A DNA stretch of 64,000 nucleotides from Roseateles aquatilis (GTDB taxonomy: Bacteria > Pseudomonadota > Gammaproteobacteria > Burkholderiales > Burkholderiaceae_C), in the NCBI RefSeq assembly GCF_002205645.1, contig NZ_NIOF01000001.1, positions 620,001-684,000 on the forward strand, written 5' to 3'. Numbering within the stretch: the first letter of the stretch is position 1; each line of letters opens with the position of its first letter. Below the pieces are notes generated by a model. That model made no database searches. It was not told where the DNA came from and saw only the letters and a program-made list of their open reading frames with translations. This document shows, piece by piece, positions 18,938 through 29,692 of the stretch. The position numbers and the translations under genes are program-made.

Positions 18938-20272
18938 ATGACCGCTTCCCACGACATCGACCACACCCACGACCCCGCGCTGCGCAGTTGGGTGGCTTCC
19001 GCCAACACGCCCGACACCGACTTCCCGATCCAGAACCTGCCACTGGGCATGTTCCGCCGCGCCGGCACGACCGGCTCGTTCCGGCCCGCCACGGCGATCG
19101 GCGACCAGGTCCTGGACCTGATCGGCGCGGCCGAGCTGGGCGTGCTCTCCGACGCGCTCGGTGCCGTGCTGCGCACCTGCGAGGGCATGGGCCTGAACCC
19201 GCTGATGTCCGTCGGTCCCGACTTCCGGCGCCAACTGCGCCATGAGCTGGTCGCCGCGCTGAACGCGGACGCGGGGCCGACCTCGTCCCAGACCCTGGCG
19301 CCGGCGCTGACGCCGCTGGCCGACGTCGAATTGACGCTGCCCTGCCGCATCAGCGACTACACCGACTTCTACACCGGCATCCATCACGCCACGACGGTGG
19401 GCAAGCTGTTCCGCCCCGACAACCCGCTGCTGCCCAACTACAAGTGGGTGCCGATCGGGTATCACGGCCGTGCGTCGTCGATCGGCGTCAGCGGGCAGAC
19501 CTTCCGCCGCCCGGTGGGCCAGACCAAGGCCCCCGACGCCGAGACGCCGAGCTTCGGCCCCTGCAAGCGGCTCGACTACGAGCTGGAAGTCGGCGCGCTG
19601 GTCGGCACCGGCAACGAAAGCGGCCAGCCGATCGCCATCGGCGACGCGGAGCGCCACCTCTTCGGCCTGGTGCTGCTCAACGACTGGTCCGCGCGGGACA
19701 TGCAGGCCTGGGAATACCAGCCACTGGGACCCTTCCTGGCGAAGAGCTTCGCCACGACGATCTCGCCCTGGGTGGTGACGATGGAGGCGCTGGCGCCCTT
19801 CCGCCGCGCCTTCACGCGGCCGGACGGCGACCCGCGGCCGCTGCCCTACCTCGACAGCCCGGCCAACCGCGAGCAAGGCGCCATCGCGGTGCAACTTGAA
19901 GTCCACCTGCAAACCCGGGCGATGCGTGACGCGGGCGAGGCGCCGACGAAGCTCATGTGCTCGGACTTCGCGGAGTCGTACTGGACCGTGGCGCAGATGC
20001 TGACGCACCACGCCAGCAACGGCTGCAACATGCAGCCGGGCGACCTCTTCGGATCGGGCACGCAATCGGGACCCACGCCGGAGCAAGGCGGCTCGCTGCT
20101 GGAGCTGACCCAAGGCGGCAAGCAGGCCATCACCCTGCCCAACGGCGAGCAACGCACCTTCCTGCAGGACGGTGACAGCGTCGCGCTGGTCGGCCGTTGC
20201 GAAGCCCCGGGCCGGCGCTCGATCGGTTTCGGCCCCTGCATCGGCACGGTGGCGCCGGCAGTGACGGGCTGA
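18938..20272 (+). CDS. fahA: Fumarylacetoacetase
   Basis: 444 residues. It hydrolyses fumarylacetoacetate to fumarate and acetoacetate, the last step of homogentisate breakdown. The FAH N-terminal domain covers about 15-120. The catalytic domain shows DYTDFYTGIHHAT (metal Asp and catalytic His), PIGYHGRASS, ELEVGALVG (metal Glu pair), LLNDWSARDMQAWEY (metal Asp) and LAKSFATTISPWVV (active-site Lys). It is the last gene of the operon. The intermediate isomerase is not adjacent but is encoded at 45270-45908 on the other strand. A hairpin at 20473-20497 lies between this gene and the convergent DUF6600 gene. Confidence 0.96.
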   Translation: MTASHDIDHTHDPALRSWVASANTPDTDFPIQNLPLGMFRRAGTTGSFRPATAIGDQVLDLIGAAELGVLSDALGAVLRTCEGMGLNPLMSVGPDFRRQLRHELVAALNADAGPTSSQTLAPALTPLADVELTLPCRISDYTDFYTGIHHATTVGKLFRPDNPLLPNYKWVPIGYHGRASSIGVSGQTFRRPVGQTKAPDAETPSFGPCKRLDYELEVGALVGTGNESGQPIAIGDAERHLFGLVLLNDWSARDMQAWEYQPLGPFLAKSFATTISPWVVTMEALAPFRRAFTRPDGDPRPLPYLDSPANREQGAIAVQLEVHLQTRAMRDAGEAPTKLMCSDFAESYWTVAQMLTHHASNGCNMQPGDLFGSGTQSGPTPEQGGSLLELTQGGKQAITLPNGEQRTFLQDGDSVALVGRCEAPGRRSIGFGPCIGTVAPAVTG

Positions 20273-20472
20273 CCCGCAGGTCTTCCCCAGATCAATCCAG
20301 CCCCGCCACGCTGGCCCACCCCTCTACCCTCGCCGCCCTGTCCCCCCGAGCTCAAGACCTTCAGCCAGCCAGCGCGTCCCAGTCGGTTTCTGCCTGGTTG
20401 AATGACTCGATGAATGGCTCGGTGATGTGAGCGGAGGGAGTCGGGGGGCGGCTGCCGATTTGGCGAGCGTAT

Positions 20473-20497
20473 GAGGAAGCCGTCCCCCGGCTTCCTC
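20473..20497. terminator. Hairpin between convergent genes (10-bp perfect stem)
   Basis: GAGGAAGCCG pairs with CGGCTTCCTC around a TCCCC loop. It sits between fahA (+) and the FecR/DUF6600 gene (-) and could end either transcript. There is no T-run on either side, so intrinsic termination is uncertain. Confidence 0.4.
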
Positions 20498-20563
20498 CGC
20501 TGCGCTCCACCGCGGCGCACGCGGCGCATGCGGCACGAACGTGCCGTCGTGCGCGAAGAAGCC

Positions 20564-22600
20564 TCAACGCTCCTGCTGCTTGAACCCGTTCTCGCGCGAT
20601 CCGGGCGGCGGCCCCTTGGGTGGTTCCACGCGTGGGGCTTGAGGGGCTTGGGGCGGTGGGCGGGGAGCTTCGACGCGCGGGGGTTGCGGCATGGGGCGAG
20701 GCGCCTCGACGCGCGGCTGTTCAACGCGGGGCTGCTCGACCCTGGGCTGCTCCACGCGGGGCTCGAAGCGGGGTTGTTCCACGCGGGGTTGGGGCTCGAA
20801 GCGGGGCCGCTCGACGCGGGGTTGCTCCACGCGCGGCTGCTCGATCCGCGGCTGTTCCACGCGCGGTTGTTCCACACGGGGCTGCTCGTTGCGCAGCGGT
20901 TCGACGCGGGGCGGCGGGAGACGCACGGGCTCGTCGCGTCGGACCGGATCGGCGCGCATCCCTTCATTGCCACGATCCCCTCGATCGCCGCGATTGCGAT
21001 CCCCCTCGCCGCGACCGTCCGGGCCCGGGCGATTGCGCCACGCCTCACGATCGCCTTCACGGCGGTCCTGCGGGCGCTGGGCATCCGGCCCGCGTTGCGG
21101 CGTCACCGTGTGATTCGCGGGCACGTTCGGAACGGCATTGCCGTTGTTGCCATTGCCCTGCGGAACGACCGTCGCCGTGTTCGGCTCGGGACGGATGACG
21201 CCCCGCGTCGGCCGCGTGCCGCCCTCGTCCGGCCGATCCGGCCGCCCGTCGTGGTTACGGTCGACGAATGGGCGGCCGTCCGGACGACCATCCACCTGAC
21301 CACCCGGGCGCGGCGGCCACGAGCGTTGCGGCTGCAACGCCGCGGCCGGCAGCGGTGCCGTCACCGGACGCTGCGTGTAGAGCGGCCCATGCTCACGCTC
21401 GTTGCGATAGGACGGCGGCGGGCCGCCCGGCCGCACGACCGTCGCGGGATTCGGATCCGGATTGACACGGCGCCAGTAAGCCTGGCTGTAGCGGCCCGGC
21501 GGCTGCCAGGCCTCGCGCGGCGCCAGCGGCACCCAGCCGCCATACCGCGGCGGCGGCGGACGGCGTCCACCGACCACGATGCCCACGCTCACGCCCGCGC
21601 CGCCGACCCAACCGACCATCGCCGGCGAATACGCGGGGCGGCGCACATACGGTCCCGGCACCCAGCACCAGCGGTCGCGCCAGTAGGCCCAGCGACCGTA
21701 ATGGAACGGCGCGAAGCCCCAGGGCATGTCGTCCACCCAGGTCCAGCCCCAACGCCCGCTCCAGGCCCATCGCCCGTAGCGATACGGGGCCCAGTCGGCC
21801 ACGACGACCGCCGGCACCCACACCGCGCCGTAGTCCGGGCTCTGTTCCCAGACACCGTACTGACCGAGATCCTCGGCGCCGGTCATCTCAGGCGACACAT
21901 AGGCCGCGGCCGTGGGCGGCGGTGACACGGTATCCCGCGCGTCCTCCAGCATCAGGCGCGCGAAACCATCGCGTTCCAGCGGCTGGCGCTCGGTGCGCGG
22001 GCCGTTGTCCCACCAGAACTCGGCTTGCTCATTCGTCGCCAGCCAGACCGGCTGCGCGTCCGTCGCGCGCGAATCGAAGCGCAACTTGCCTTGCCACGAC
22101 TGCGCCTCGCTGCCGCGTCCCAGTTGCGTGACGCGGTACAGGCCCTCCCGCTCGAAACCGAAGCGGCCTTCCAGCGTGCGCAGCGACCACTCGTCGGCGG
22201 ACTCCTGGTTGCGCAGCCGCAGGCCGACGGCGCCCTTCACGATCTGCACCGAAATGCGGTTGTCCGCGAGCGCGTTGAACTCGATCTCGCTGCGCTGGTC
22301 CATCCACAGCGTGGCGGACCCGATGGTGATGGTGGCGCCGCCGCCATCGTCGGCGCGCAGCCGATCGCCCTCGCCCACGGTCTGGTTGCGGCGCACCTCG
22401 GTCCATTCGCGCGCATCGGCGTCATAGAGCCAGACAGCGCCGGAGAGCTCGGCGATCCGGCCGGCGCGGGTCGGCGGATCGGCCAGCGCCAGGCCATGGA
22501 CCATCAACGCCGCCAGCGCGACCAGCGCGGCGATCCACCATCGCAACGACGGCAGCCGCGGCAACGGCCGCGGCAGGGAGTGATTCAGCGCATCAGTCAT
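20564..22600 (-). CDS. FecR / DUF6600 envelope protein with proline-rich pentapeptide-repeat tail
   Basis: 678 residues with a signal peptide (hydrophobic 21-39, cleavage near ALA at 38-40). A FecR-like beta domain covers about 45-150 (LSGAVWLY, GDRLRADDGGGATI). The middle, about 235-350, is rich in aromatic residues (WVPAVVVADWAPYRYGRW, RDRWCWVPGPYV), as in DUF6600 proteins. After that the chain is Pro/Arg/Asp-rich, and the last 130 residues hold many copies of a degenerate RVEQP pentapeptide. It is probably periplasmic or surface-exposed; the DUF6600 role is unknown. GGAAGG precedes the ATG. Length polymorphism by slippage in the repeat is likely between strains. Confidence 0.8.
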   Translation of the reverse strand: MTDALNHSLPRPLPRLPSLRWWIAALVALAALMVHGLALADPPTRAGRIAELSGAVWLYDADAREWTEVRRNQTVGEGDRLRADDGGGATITIGSATLWMDQRSEIEFNALADNRISVQIVKGAVGLRLRNQESADEWSLRTLEGRFGFEREGLYRVTQLGRGSEAQSWQGKLRFDSRATDAQPVWLATNEQAEFWWDNGPRTERQPLERDGFARLMLEDARDTVSPPPTAAAYVSPEMTGAEDLGQYGVWEQSPDYGAVWVPAVVVADWAPYRYGRWAWSGRWGWTWVDDMPWGFAPFHYGRWAYWRDRWCWVPGPYVRRPAYSPAMVGWVGGAGVSVGIVVGGRRPPPPRYGGWVPLAPREAWQPPGRYSQAYWRRVNPDPNPATVVRPGGPPPSYRNEREHGPLYTQRPVTAPLPAAALQPQRSWPPRPGGQVDGRPDGRPFVDRNHDGRPDRPDEGGTRPTRGVIRPEPNTATVVPQGNGNNGNAVPNVPANHTVTPQRGPDAQRPQDRREGDREAWRNRPGPDGRGEGDRNRGDRGDRGNEGMRADPVRRDEPVRLPPPRVEPLRNEQPRVEQPRVEQPRIEQPRVEQPRVERPRFEPQPRVEQPRFEPRVEQPRVEQPRVEQPRVEAPRPMPQPPRVEAPRPPPQAPQAPRVEPPKGPPPGSRENGFKQQER
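20618..20915. repeat. Degenerate 15-base tandem repeats encoding RVEQP units
   Basis: On the minus strand 15-base units of the form CGCGTGGAGCAGCCC recur roughly 15-20 times with substitutions, some shortened, and read RVEQP, RIEQP, RFEP or RVEAP. The repeat is coding and in frame with the DUF6600 gene. Regular spacing without unique spacers rules out a CRISPR array. Confidence 0.85.
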
Positions 22601-22721
22601 GGGGAGGACCTTCCAGCGGGATCAGAACTTAACGCCGTCGCGACATCCCGGTGCACGTGTGCTTACAACTTGACGCCGTGTTGCCGGAGCGTCAAGCGCT
22701 CGGATCCCGGGCCCGGCCACG

Positions 22722-23258
22722 TCAATCGTCGGTGTTCGGATCCAGCCCGGGGAACAGGATCTCGGTGAAGCCGAAGCGGCTGAAGTCCTTGATCCGCATG
22801 GGATACAGCGTGCCGATCAGATGGTCGCATTCATGCTGGACGACGCGGGCGTGGAAGCCCTCGGCCTCGCGATCGATCGCCTGACCCTGGGCATCGACGC
22901 CCTGATAGCGGATCCGGCTGAGCCGCGGCACCACGCCGCGCAGCCCCGGCACCGACAGGCAGCCTTCCCAGCCCTCTTCCGTCGCGTCGGACAGCGGCGT
23001 GATGACGGGATTGATCAGCACCGTCATCGGCACCGGCGGCGCGTCCGGATAGCGCTCGTTGCGCTGGAATCCGAACACAACGACCTGCAGGTCGACGCCG
23101 ATCTGCGGCGCGGCGAGCCCGGCCCCATTGGCGGCCTTCATCGTGTCGAACATGTCTTCGAGCAACGCATTCAGCTCAGGCGTGTCGAGCGCCTGCACCG
23201 GTTGCGCGTGGCGCAGCAGGCGGGGGTCGCCCATTTTGAGAATTTCACGAACGGCCAT
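22722..23258 (-). CDS. def: Peptide deformylase
   Basis: 178 residues from the ATG at 23258, which has an AAAGGA ribosome site; the longer open frame upstream has none. It removes the formyl group from nascent N-terminal methionine using a bound metal ion. The three family motifs are intact: [11 protein letters not shown] at 44-54, EGCLS at 98-102 with Cys100, and HECDH at 142-146. The neighbours (DUF6600 protein and a divergent hydrolase) are not translation genes, so this may be a second deformylase copy instead of the def-fmt locus. That cannot be settled from one window. Confidence 0.95.
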   Translation of the reverse strand: MAVREILKMGDPRLLRHAQPVQALDTPELNALLEDMFDTMKAANGAGLAAPQIGVDLQVVVFGFQRNERYPDAPPVPMTVLINPVITPLSDATEEGWEGCLSVPGLRGVVPRLSRIRYQGVDAQGQAIDREAEGFHARVVQHECDHLIGTLYPMRIKDFSRFGFTEILFPGLDPNTDD

Positions 23259-23426
23259 AGCGGGGTCCTTTGCTGCGAAGTCGCGGCGGCTGGGCGCGCG
23301 GGTCAAACGCGTGACGCACTGGCGCGGCGTCATCGCGTAACCTGTGGCGCCACATGTCGCGCCGTCCGGGCGCGTCCTGTCGCGCCCTCTGCGGACCATT
23401 CTAAGAACCCCAGCACGGAGACACCC

Positions 23427-24431
23427 TTGGCCCCCTCGACTCCCCTGCCCGCCTCATCGGCACTGCCCGGCTACCTCGAGCCGCTGGACCATGGCGTCTA
23501 CGCGATCGACACGGCATTCCAGCGCGATCACTTCGACGCCGCCTTCCTGATCGTGGACAGCGGCCGGGCCGCCTTCATCGACACCGGCACCCGCCATGCG
23601 CTGCCGCGGCTGCTCGGCGCGCTGGAGGCGCTGGGGCTGCCGCTCGACGCGGTGGACTGGGTCATTCCCACCCACGTCCACCTGGACCATGCCGGCGGTG
23701 TCGGCCCGCTGATGGCTGCGCTGCCGGGCGCCATGCTGCTGGTGCATCCACGCGGCCTGCGCCACATGGTCGATCCGTCGGCGCTATGGGCCGGCGCGCT
23801 GGCCGTCTACGGCGAGGCCGAGATGCGCCGCTCCTACGGCGAGCTGGTCGGCGTCCCCGAAGCCCGCGCCCAGGCCAGCACCGACGACCAGCGCATCACG
23901 CTGGGCTCGCGCACGCTTCGCCTGATCGACACTCCCGGCCACGCGCGTCACCACCACTGCATCTGGGATGAGACCAGCGGCGGCTGGTTCACCGGGGACA
24001 CCTTCGGCCTGTCGTATCGCGAGTTCGACGACCCGGTGCGAGGCGAATGGATCATGCCCACGAGCACGCCGGTGCAGTTCGAGCCGGATGCCTTGCGCGC
24101 CTCGGTACGGCGGATGCTGGAGACGCAGCCGTCGCGCATGTACGTCACGCACTACAGCCGGATCGGACGCGATGCCGCGGATATCGAGCGGCTGGCGGCG
24201 CTGCTGCTGGCGCAGGTCGACGAGATGGAAGCGATCGCGCTGCGCCTGAAGGACGCGCCGGACCGGCATGCGGCGCTCAAGCGGGAGCTGCTGGCGCTCT
24301 ACCAGCGCCGTGCCGTCGAGCACCTCGGCGACCGGCTGCCGCCGACGCGCATCGCCGCGCTGCTGGCGATGGACGTGGAGTTGAATGCGCAGGGGTTGGG
24401 GGTGTGGTTGGACAAGAGTCGCCGCCAATGA
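23427..24431 (+). CDS. Beta-lactamase-fold metallo-hydrolase (complete HxHxDH)
   Basis: 334 residues if translation starts at the TTG at 23427, which has an ACGGAG site eight bases upstream. The open frame extends much further 5' but reads antisense to def there. The motif [10 protein letters not shown] (His83, His85, Asp87, His88) is complete, followed by [20 protein letters not shown] and VTHYSRIG, as expected for a two-metal glyoxalase II-like hydrolase. Residues 260-334 are helical. The substrate is unknown. The gene ends against ntrC, with a shared hairpin between them. A TTG start is unusual but nothing better is in the right place. Confidence 0.85.
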   Translation: MAPSTPLPASSALPGYLEPLDHGVYAIDTAFQRDHFDAAFLIVDSGRAAFIDTGTRHALPRLLGALEALGLPLDAVDWVIPTHVHLDHAGGVGPLMAALPGAMLLVHPRGLRHMVDPSALWAGALAVYGEAEMRRSYGELVGVPEARAQASTDDQRITLGSRTLRLIDTPGHARHHHCIWDETSGGWFTGDTFGLSYREFDDPVRGEWIMPTSTPVQFEPDALRASVRRMLETQPSRMYVTHYSRIGRDAADIERLAALLLAQVDEMEAIALRLKDAPDRHAALKRELLALYQRRAVEHLGDRLPPTRIAALLAMDVELNAQGLGVWLDKSRRQ

Positions 24432-24433
24432 AA

Positions 24434-24454
24434 ACGGCGGCCGTCGGCCGCCGT
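24434..24454. terminator. Bidirectional hairpin between the hydrolase gene and ntrC
   Basis: ACGGCGGCC and GGCCGCCGT form a 9-bp stem around GTC in the 63-base gap between two convergent genes. The AAAA before it would give a short U-run for the ntrC transcript. Confidence 0.65.
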
Positions 24455-24494
24455 CGAATCCCGTCGCCGCGCTTGCAGCGCGGCGAATCCGTGC

Positions 24495-25979
<1,485 letters not shown>

Positions 25980-26021
25980 CTATGGCTCCCCTTTCCCCCG
26001 TTGTCGGCTTGTGGCCGCGGC

Positions 26022-27110
26022 TCAGGGCAAAGGCAGGGTGATTCGAAAATCGGTCCGACCCGGTTGACTGTCACAGTCGATCATCCCCTGGTGCTGTTGG
26101 GCGATCGTCTGCGCCAGCGTCAGCCCGAGGCCGGAGCCGCCATCCCTTCCCGATACCAATGGGAAGAAGATGCGGTCCTTGATCTCCTCGGGCACGCCTG
26201 GGCCGTTGTCTTCGATATGCAATTCCAATGCCAAGCGCCACCGCTGCTTGCCGATCGTCACCTGGCGCGCGACCCGCGTGCGTAGCGCGATGACCGCGTC
26301 GCCCTGCGCGATGCGCTCGTGCAGCGCCTGTGCCGCGTTCTGCGCGATGTTGAGCACCGCCTGGATCAACTGCTCGCGATCGCCACGGAAGTCGGGCAGC
26401 GAGATGTCGTAGTCCCGCAGCAGCTTGAGCCCGCGCGGGTACTGCGCCAGCACCAGCGTGCGCACGCGCTCGCAGACCTCGTGGATGTTGACGTCCCCCA
26501 CCACCTGCGCCCGCCGGTGCGGCGCCAGCAGGCGGTCGACCAGCGATTGCAGCCGGTCGGCCTCGTGGATGATGACGACGGTGTACTCCTCCAGCTCGGC
26601 CCACAGGTCCGTCGGCTCCAGCTCCAGCGCCAGCAACTGCGCCGCGCCACGGATGCCGCCGAGCGGGTTCTTGATCTCGTGCGCCAGGTTGCGGGTCAGC
26701 TCCTTGGTCGAGCGGACCTGGTCGAGGTTGCGCTCCTCGCGATCCTGGCGGGTCTGCTGAGCGTTCTCGATCAACTCGATGACCAGCCGCTGCGGGTCGT
26801 CGGTCTGGCTGACGATCACGTGCACCGGCATCAGGTCGTCATGGGCGCGTGGACCGCGGCGGATCATGGCGTCGAAACGGCTGCTGGAGAACGCGTTGCG
26901 GCTGACTTCCTCCAGCGCCTCGACAAGGCGCCCGGTGTCGGTGAACCATTCGAGCAGGTTGCTGCCCTGCACCGCGCGTCGCGGCAGGTTGAACAGCGTC
27001 TCGACGGCGGTGTTGGCGAACTCGCAGGTGCCGTCAGGCTTGACCACCGCCACCAGCGTGGCCAGGAGGTCGAAACATTGGTAGTTCGCTTCGAGCGGAG
27101 TGGGCTTCAT
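26022..27110 (-). CDS. ntrB: Nitrogen sensor kinase NtrB
   Basis: 362 residues and no membrane segments, so cytoplasmic. A PAS domain covers about 10-115, the dimerisation/phospho-acceptor motif NLAHEIKNPLGG carries His144, and the ATPase domain has NIAQNAAQAL (N box), EDNGPGVP (G1) and GGSGLGLTLA (G2). NtrB phosphorylates NtrC when the PII protein reports nitrogen shortage, and acts as a phosphatase otherwise. The ntrC gene follows in the same direction. A DUF4124 gene and then glnA lie upstream in the same direction, the common glnA-ntrB-ntrC layout with one gene inserted. Confidence 0.96.
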   Translation of the reverse strand: MKPTPLEANYQCFDLLATLVAVVKPDGTCEFANTAVETLFNLPRRAVQGSNLLEWFTDTGRLVEALEEVSRNAFSSSRFDAMIRRGPRAHDDLMPVHVIVSQTDDPQRLVIELIENAQQTRQDREERNLDQVRSTKELTRNLAHEIKNPLGGIRGAAQLLALELEPTDLWAELEEYTVVIIHEADRLQSLVDRLLAPHRRAQVVGDVNIHEVCERVRTLVLAQYPRGLKLLRDYDISLPDFRGDREQLIQAVLNIAQNAAQALHERIAQGDAVIALRTRVARQVTIGKQRWRLALELHIEDNGPGVPEEIKDRIFFPLVSGRDGGSGLGLTLAQTIAQQHQGMIDCDSQPGRTDFRITLPLP

Positions 27111-27158
27111 CGTGCTGCAGCGCCTGCGCGCGACCCAGCCGCCATCGCCGCATCCCGA

Positions 27159-27704
27159 TCAGGGCGGCAGCTTGCCGAGCTCGCGCTTGATGGCTTGAAC
27201 GTCGCTTTCCTGGCGCGCCACGCTGGCCTTGAGCTCGGCGGTGCGGTCCAGGTACTTCTGATAGTTGCGCTCGTCGCCGCGGCGCTCGGGCTGGCCGTTG
27301 TTGTACTCCTGCTGGAGCTTGGCCAGGCGGCTCTCGGCCTCGCGCAGTTCCTGCTCCAGCACGCGGCGGCGGTCGTCGTCCCGGACGCGCTGGTCCTTGG
27401 GGTCGACACGCAATTCACCTTGCGTCCCCGAGGCGGAGACCACCGGCGCCTTCGGCTTCACCGGCGAGAACACCGTGATCGGCGTGCCCTCGATGCTGCG
27501 GCAGCCCTTGTCGGCGGCTTCCTTGGGCGTCATCGCGTCGGTGTACAGCACCGGCGGGCCGGGACAGCGGTACACCACCGCCTGCGCCGACGCCGATCCG
27601 GCCGCGACGACCGTCAACAGCGCGACGGCCCATCGGCTCGGCGCACCCCTTGCGCTCATCGCGCCAGGCAACGAACGTCCCACCCATTTGATCCGCAGCG
27701 TCAT
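27159..27704 (-). CDS. DUF4124 domain periplasmic protein with coiled-coil tail
   Basis: 181 residues from the ATG at 27704 (AGGGA site upstream); Met16 is an alternative. A signal peptide ends near SASA (about 40). The DUF4124-like part reads VYRCPGPPVLYTDAMTPKEA with a later Cys in KGCRSIEG. Residues 105-175 are strongly charged and helical (RRRVLEQELREAESRLAKLQ), suggesting a coiled coil. DUF4124 proteins are common periplasmic proteins of unknown function in betaproteobacteria. It lies between glnA and ntrB in the same direction. The terminator at 27857-27879 separates it from glnA, so it may have its own promoter. Confidence 0.8.
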   Translation of the reverse strand: MTLRIKWVGRSLPGAMSARGAPSRWAVALLTVVAAGSASAQAVVYRCPGPPVLYTDAMTPKEAADKGCRSIEGTPITVFSPVKPKAPVVSASGTQGELRVDPKDQRVRDDDRRRVLEQELREAESRLAKLQQEYNNGQPERRGDERNYQKYLDRTAELKASVARQESDVQAIKRELGKLPP

Positions 27705-27856
27705 CTGCAATCCCTGCTTCCAACTGACCAGAGTCTGCTGCGATTGTGACCCAAGGCGACAGGCCCGGCCGCGAGGCCGCGAGCGCGCGCTGTTGCCAGG
27801 TGTACCGACCGGAAGCGGCGTCGGCGCGATCCGTGACATCGCGCCGATCGGCCACG

Positions 27857-27879
27857 AAAAAGGACGGCCGGAGCCGTCC
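27857..27879 (-). terminator. Intrinsic terminator of glnA
   Basis: Read on the minus strand, a GGACGGC / GCCGTCC 7-bp stem with a four-base loop is followed directly by TTTTT. It lies 69 bases after the glnA stop codon. Confidence 0.85.
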
Positions 27880-27947
27880 CTTGCGTGCCGAGGCGAACTG
27901 CGGAACGAGCCGTGCCAAGGGGGCCATGGCGCGCTCCGCGCTCGCGA

Positions 27948-29366
27948 TCACAGCGCGTAGTACATGTCGAATTCGACCGGGTGCGTCGTCATGCGGAAGC
28001 GCTGGACTTCCTGCATCTTCAGATCGATGTAGGCATCGATGTAGGAGTCGGTGAACACGCCGCCCTTGGTCAGGAACGCGCGGTCCTTGTCCAGGTACTC
28101 CAGCGCCTGGTCCAGGCTGTGGCAGACGGTCGGGATCTTCGCGTCTTCTTCCGGCGGCAGGTGGTACAGGTCCTTCGTGGCGGCTTCGCCCGGATGGATC
28201 TTGTTCTCCACGCCGTCCAGGCCCGCCATCAGCAGCGCGGCGAAGGCCAGGTACGGGTTGGCGGAAGGATCCGGGAAACGCGCCTCGATGCGGCGGCCCT
28301 TGGGGTTCGCGACATACGGGATGCGGATCGAGGCCGAGCGGTTCTTGGCCGAGTAGGCCAGCTTCACCGGCGCTTCGTAGCCGGGCACCAGGCGCTTGTA
28401 CGAGTTGGTGCCGGGGTTGGTGATGGCATTCAGCGCGCGGGCATGCTTGATGATGCCGCCGATGTAGTACAGCGCGAAGTCGCTCAGGCCCGCATAGCCG
28501 TCACCGGCGAACAGGTTCTTGCCGTCCTTCCAGACCGACTGGTGCACGTGCATGCCGGAGCCGTTGTCGCCCACGATGGGCTTGGGCATGAACGTGGCGG
28601 TCTTGCCGTAGGCATGCGCGACGTTCTGGATGATGTACTTCTGCAGCTGCAGCCAGTCGGCGCGCTGGACCAGCGAGCTGAACTTGGTGCCGATTTCCAT
28701 CTGGCCCGCGGTCGCCACCTCGTGGTGGTGGACTTCGACGGGGATGCCCATCTGTTCCAGGATCAGGCACATCTCCGAGCGCATGTCCTGGCCGCTGTCG
28801 ACCGGGGGCACCGGGAAGTAGCCGCCCTTGACGGTGGGACGGTAGCCGCTGTTGCCGTGCTCGTATTCCTTGCCGGTGTTCCAGGCCGCCTCTTCCGATT
28901 CGATCTTGACGAACGAGCCGGACATGTCGACGTTCCAGCGCACGCTGTCGAAGATGAAGAACTCGGGTTCCGGACCGAAGTAGGCGGTGTCGCCCAGGCC
29001 GGAGGACTTCAGGTAGGCCTCGGCGCGGCGAGCCAGCGAGCGCGGGTCGCGCTCGTAGGCCTTGCCGTCGGTCGGATCGATGACGTCGCAGCTCAGGATC
29101 AGCGTCGGCTCTTCGAAGAACGGGTCGATGTTGGCCGTGTTCGGGTCCGGCATCAGCAGCATGTCCGAGGCTTCGATGCCCTTCCAGCCGGCGATCGAGG
29201 AGCCGTCGAAGGCATGGCCCGACTGGAACTTGTCTTCGTCGAACGCGGACACGGGCACGGTCACGTGCTGTTCTTTGCCGCGCGTGTCGGTGAAGCGGAA
29301 GTCAACGAACTTGACCTCGTGCTCCTGGACCAGGTTCATCACGTCGGCGACGGTCTTGGTGGCCAT
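27948..29366 (-). CDS. glnA: Glutamine synthetase type I
   Basis: 472 residues from the ATG at 29366, which has an AGGAG site; a TTG codon directly before it is in frame but not needed. The enzyme makes glutamine from glutamate, ammonia and ATP. Typical GSI blocks are present: [36 protein letters not shown], the [14 protein letters not shown] block NRSASIRIP, and the adenylylation site LYHLPPEE with Tyr401. This is the adenylylated (GlnE-controlled) class. A sigma-54 promoter with NtrC-like sites lies upstream, and an intrinsic terminator follows. Confidence 0.98.
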   Translation of the reverse strand: MATKTVADVMNLVQEHEVKFVDFRFTDTRGKEQHVTVPVSAFDEDKFQSGHAFDGSSIAGWKGIEASDMLLMPDPNTANIDPFFEEPTLILSCDVIDPTDGKAYERDPRSLARRAEAYLKSSGLGDTAYFGPEPEFFIFDSVRWNVDMSGSFVKIESEEAAWNTGKEYEHGNSGYRPTVKGGYFPVPPVDSGQDMRSEMCLILEQMGIPVEVHHHEVATAGQMEIGTKFSSLVQRADWLQLQKYIIQNVAHAYGKTATFMPKPIVGDNGSGMHVHQSVWKDGKNLFAGDGYAGLSDFALYYIGGIIKHARALNAITNPGTNSYKRLVPGYEAPVKLAYSAKNRSASIRIPYVANPKGRRIEARFPDPSANPYLAFAALLMAGLDGVENKIHPGEAATKDLYHLPPEEDAKIPTVCHSLDQALEYLDKDRAFLTKGGVFTDSYIDAYIDLKMQEVQRFRMTTHPVEFDMYYAL

Positions 29367-29518
29367 CAATCACTCCTAGGGGGCTGGATGAGAAAGAAAG
29401 ATTCGGCGGGCCGATGCCCGATTCGGCTTGACGGCTGGAAGGGGTCAGGTCGCCCAGGACCCCGTCCGGATCCGCCACCGGGTTCTCGCCGGCCGCGGAC
29501 ATCAAGCGCGGACTATTT

Positions 29519-29534
29519 AGCAGTTTGCATGCCA
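29519..29534 (-). promoter_or_regulatory. Sigma-54 promoter of glnA
   Basis: On the minus strand the sequence is TGGCATGCAAACTGCT. It has the invariant GG and GC separated by exactly ten bases and matches the TGGCAC-N5-TTGC consensus at most positions. Transcription would start about 140 bases before the glnA ATG. The ntrB-ntrC genes downstream make sigma-54 control expected. Confidence 0.65.
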
Positions 29535-29560
29535 ACGGATGGCAGAACGGTGACGGGCAG

Positions 29561-29575
29561 GCGCCAGACCGGTGC
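29561..29575 (-). promoter_or_regulatory. NtrC-binding-like site close to the sigma-54 promoter
   Basis: GCGCC-AGACC-GGTGC fits the NtrC dyad form GCRCY-N5-RGYGC. It lies about 27 bases upstream of the -24 element, closer than typical enhancers, so it could be a low-affinity or governing site. Confidence 0.45.
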
Positions 29576-29692
29576 ATGACGCGGCGATCCCCGATGCGGC
29601 GCGCGCCACGCGAGGGCACGCGACCTCACGCCCGGGAGACCGGCGTCGGACCGGTCACGGCCGCCGTCGCGCAGCGGCTCCGAAGCGGTGCA

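Noticed and set aside
20618-20915. Possible CRISPR array
   Set aside because: Units are 15 bases and contiguous without spacers, and they are coding.
20471-21925. 484-codon open frame opposite the DUF6600 gene, with repeats
   Set aside because: The repeats are the complement of the RVEQP units; the minus-strand reading has a signal peptide and recognisable domains.
29367-29518. Small gene or riboswitch in the glnA leader
   Set aside because: No open frame with a ribosome site and no glutamine-riboswitch-like fold that I could recognise; the stretch reads as the untranslated leader after the sigma-54 promoter.
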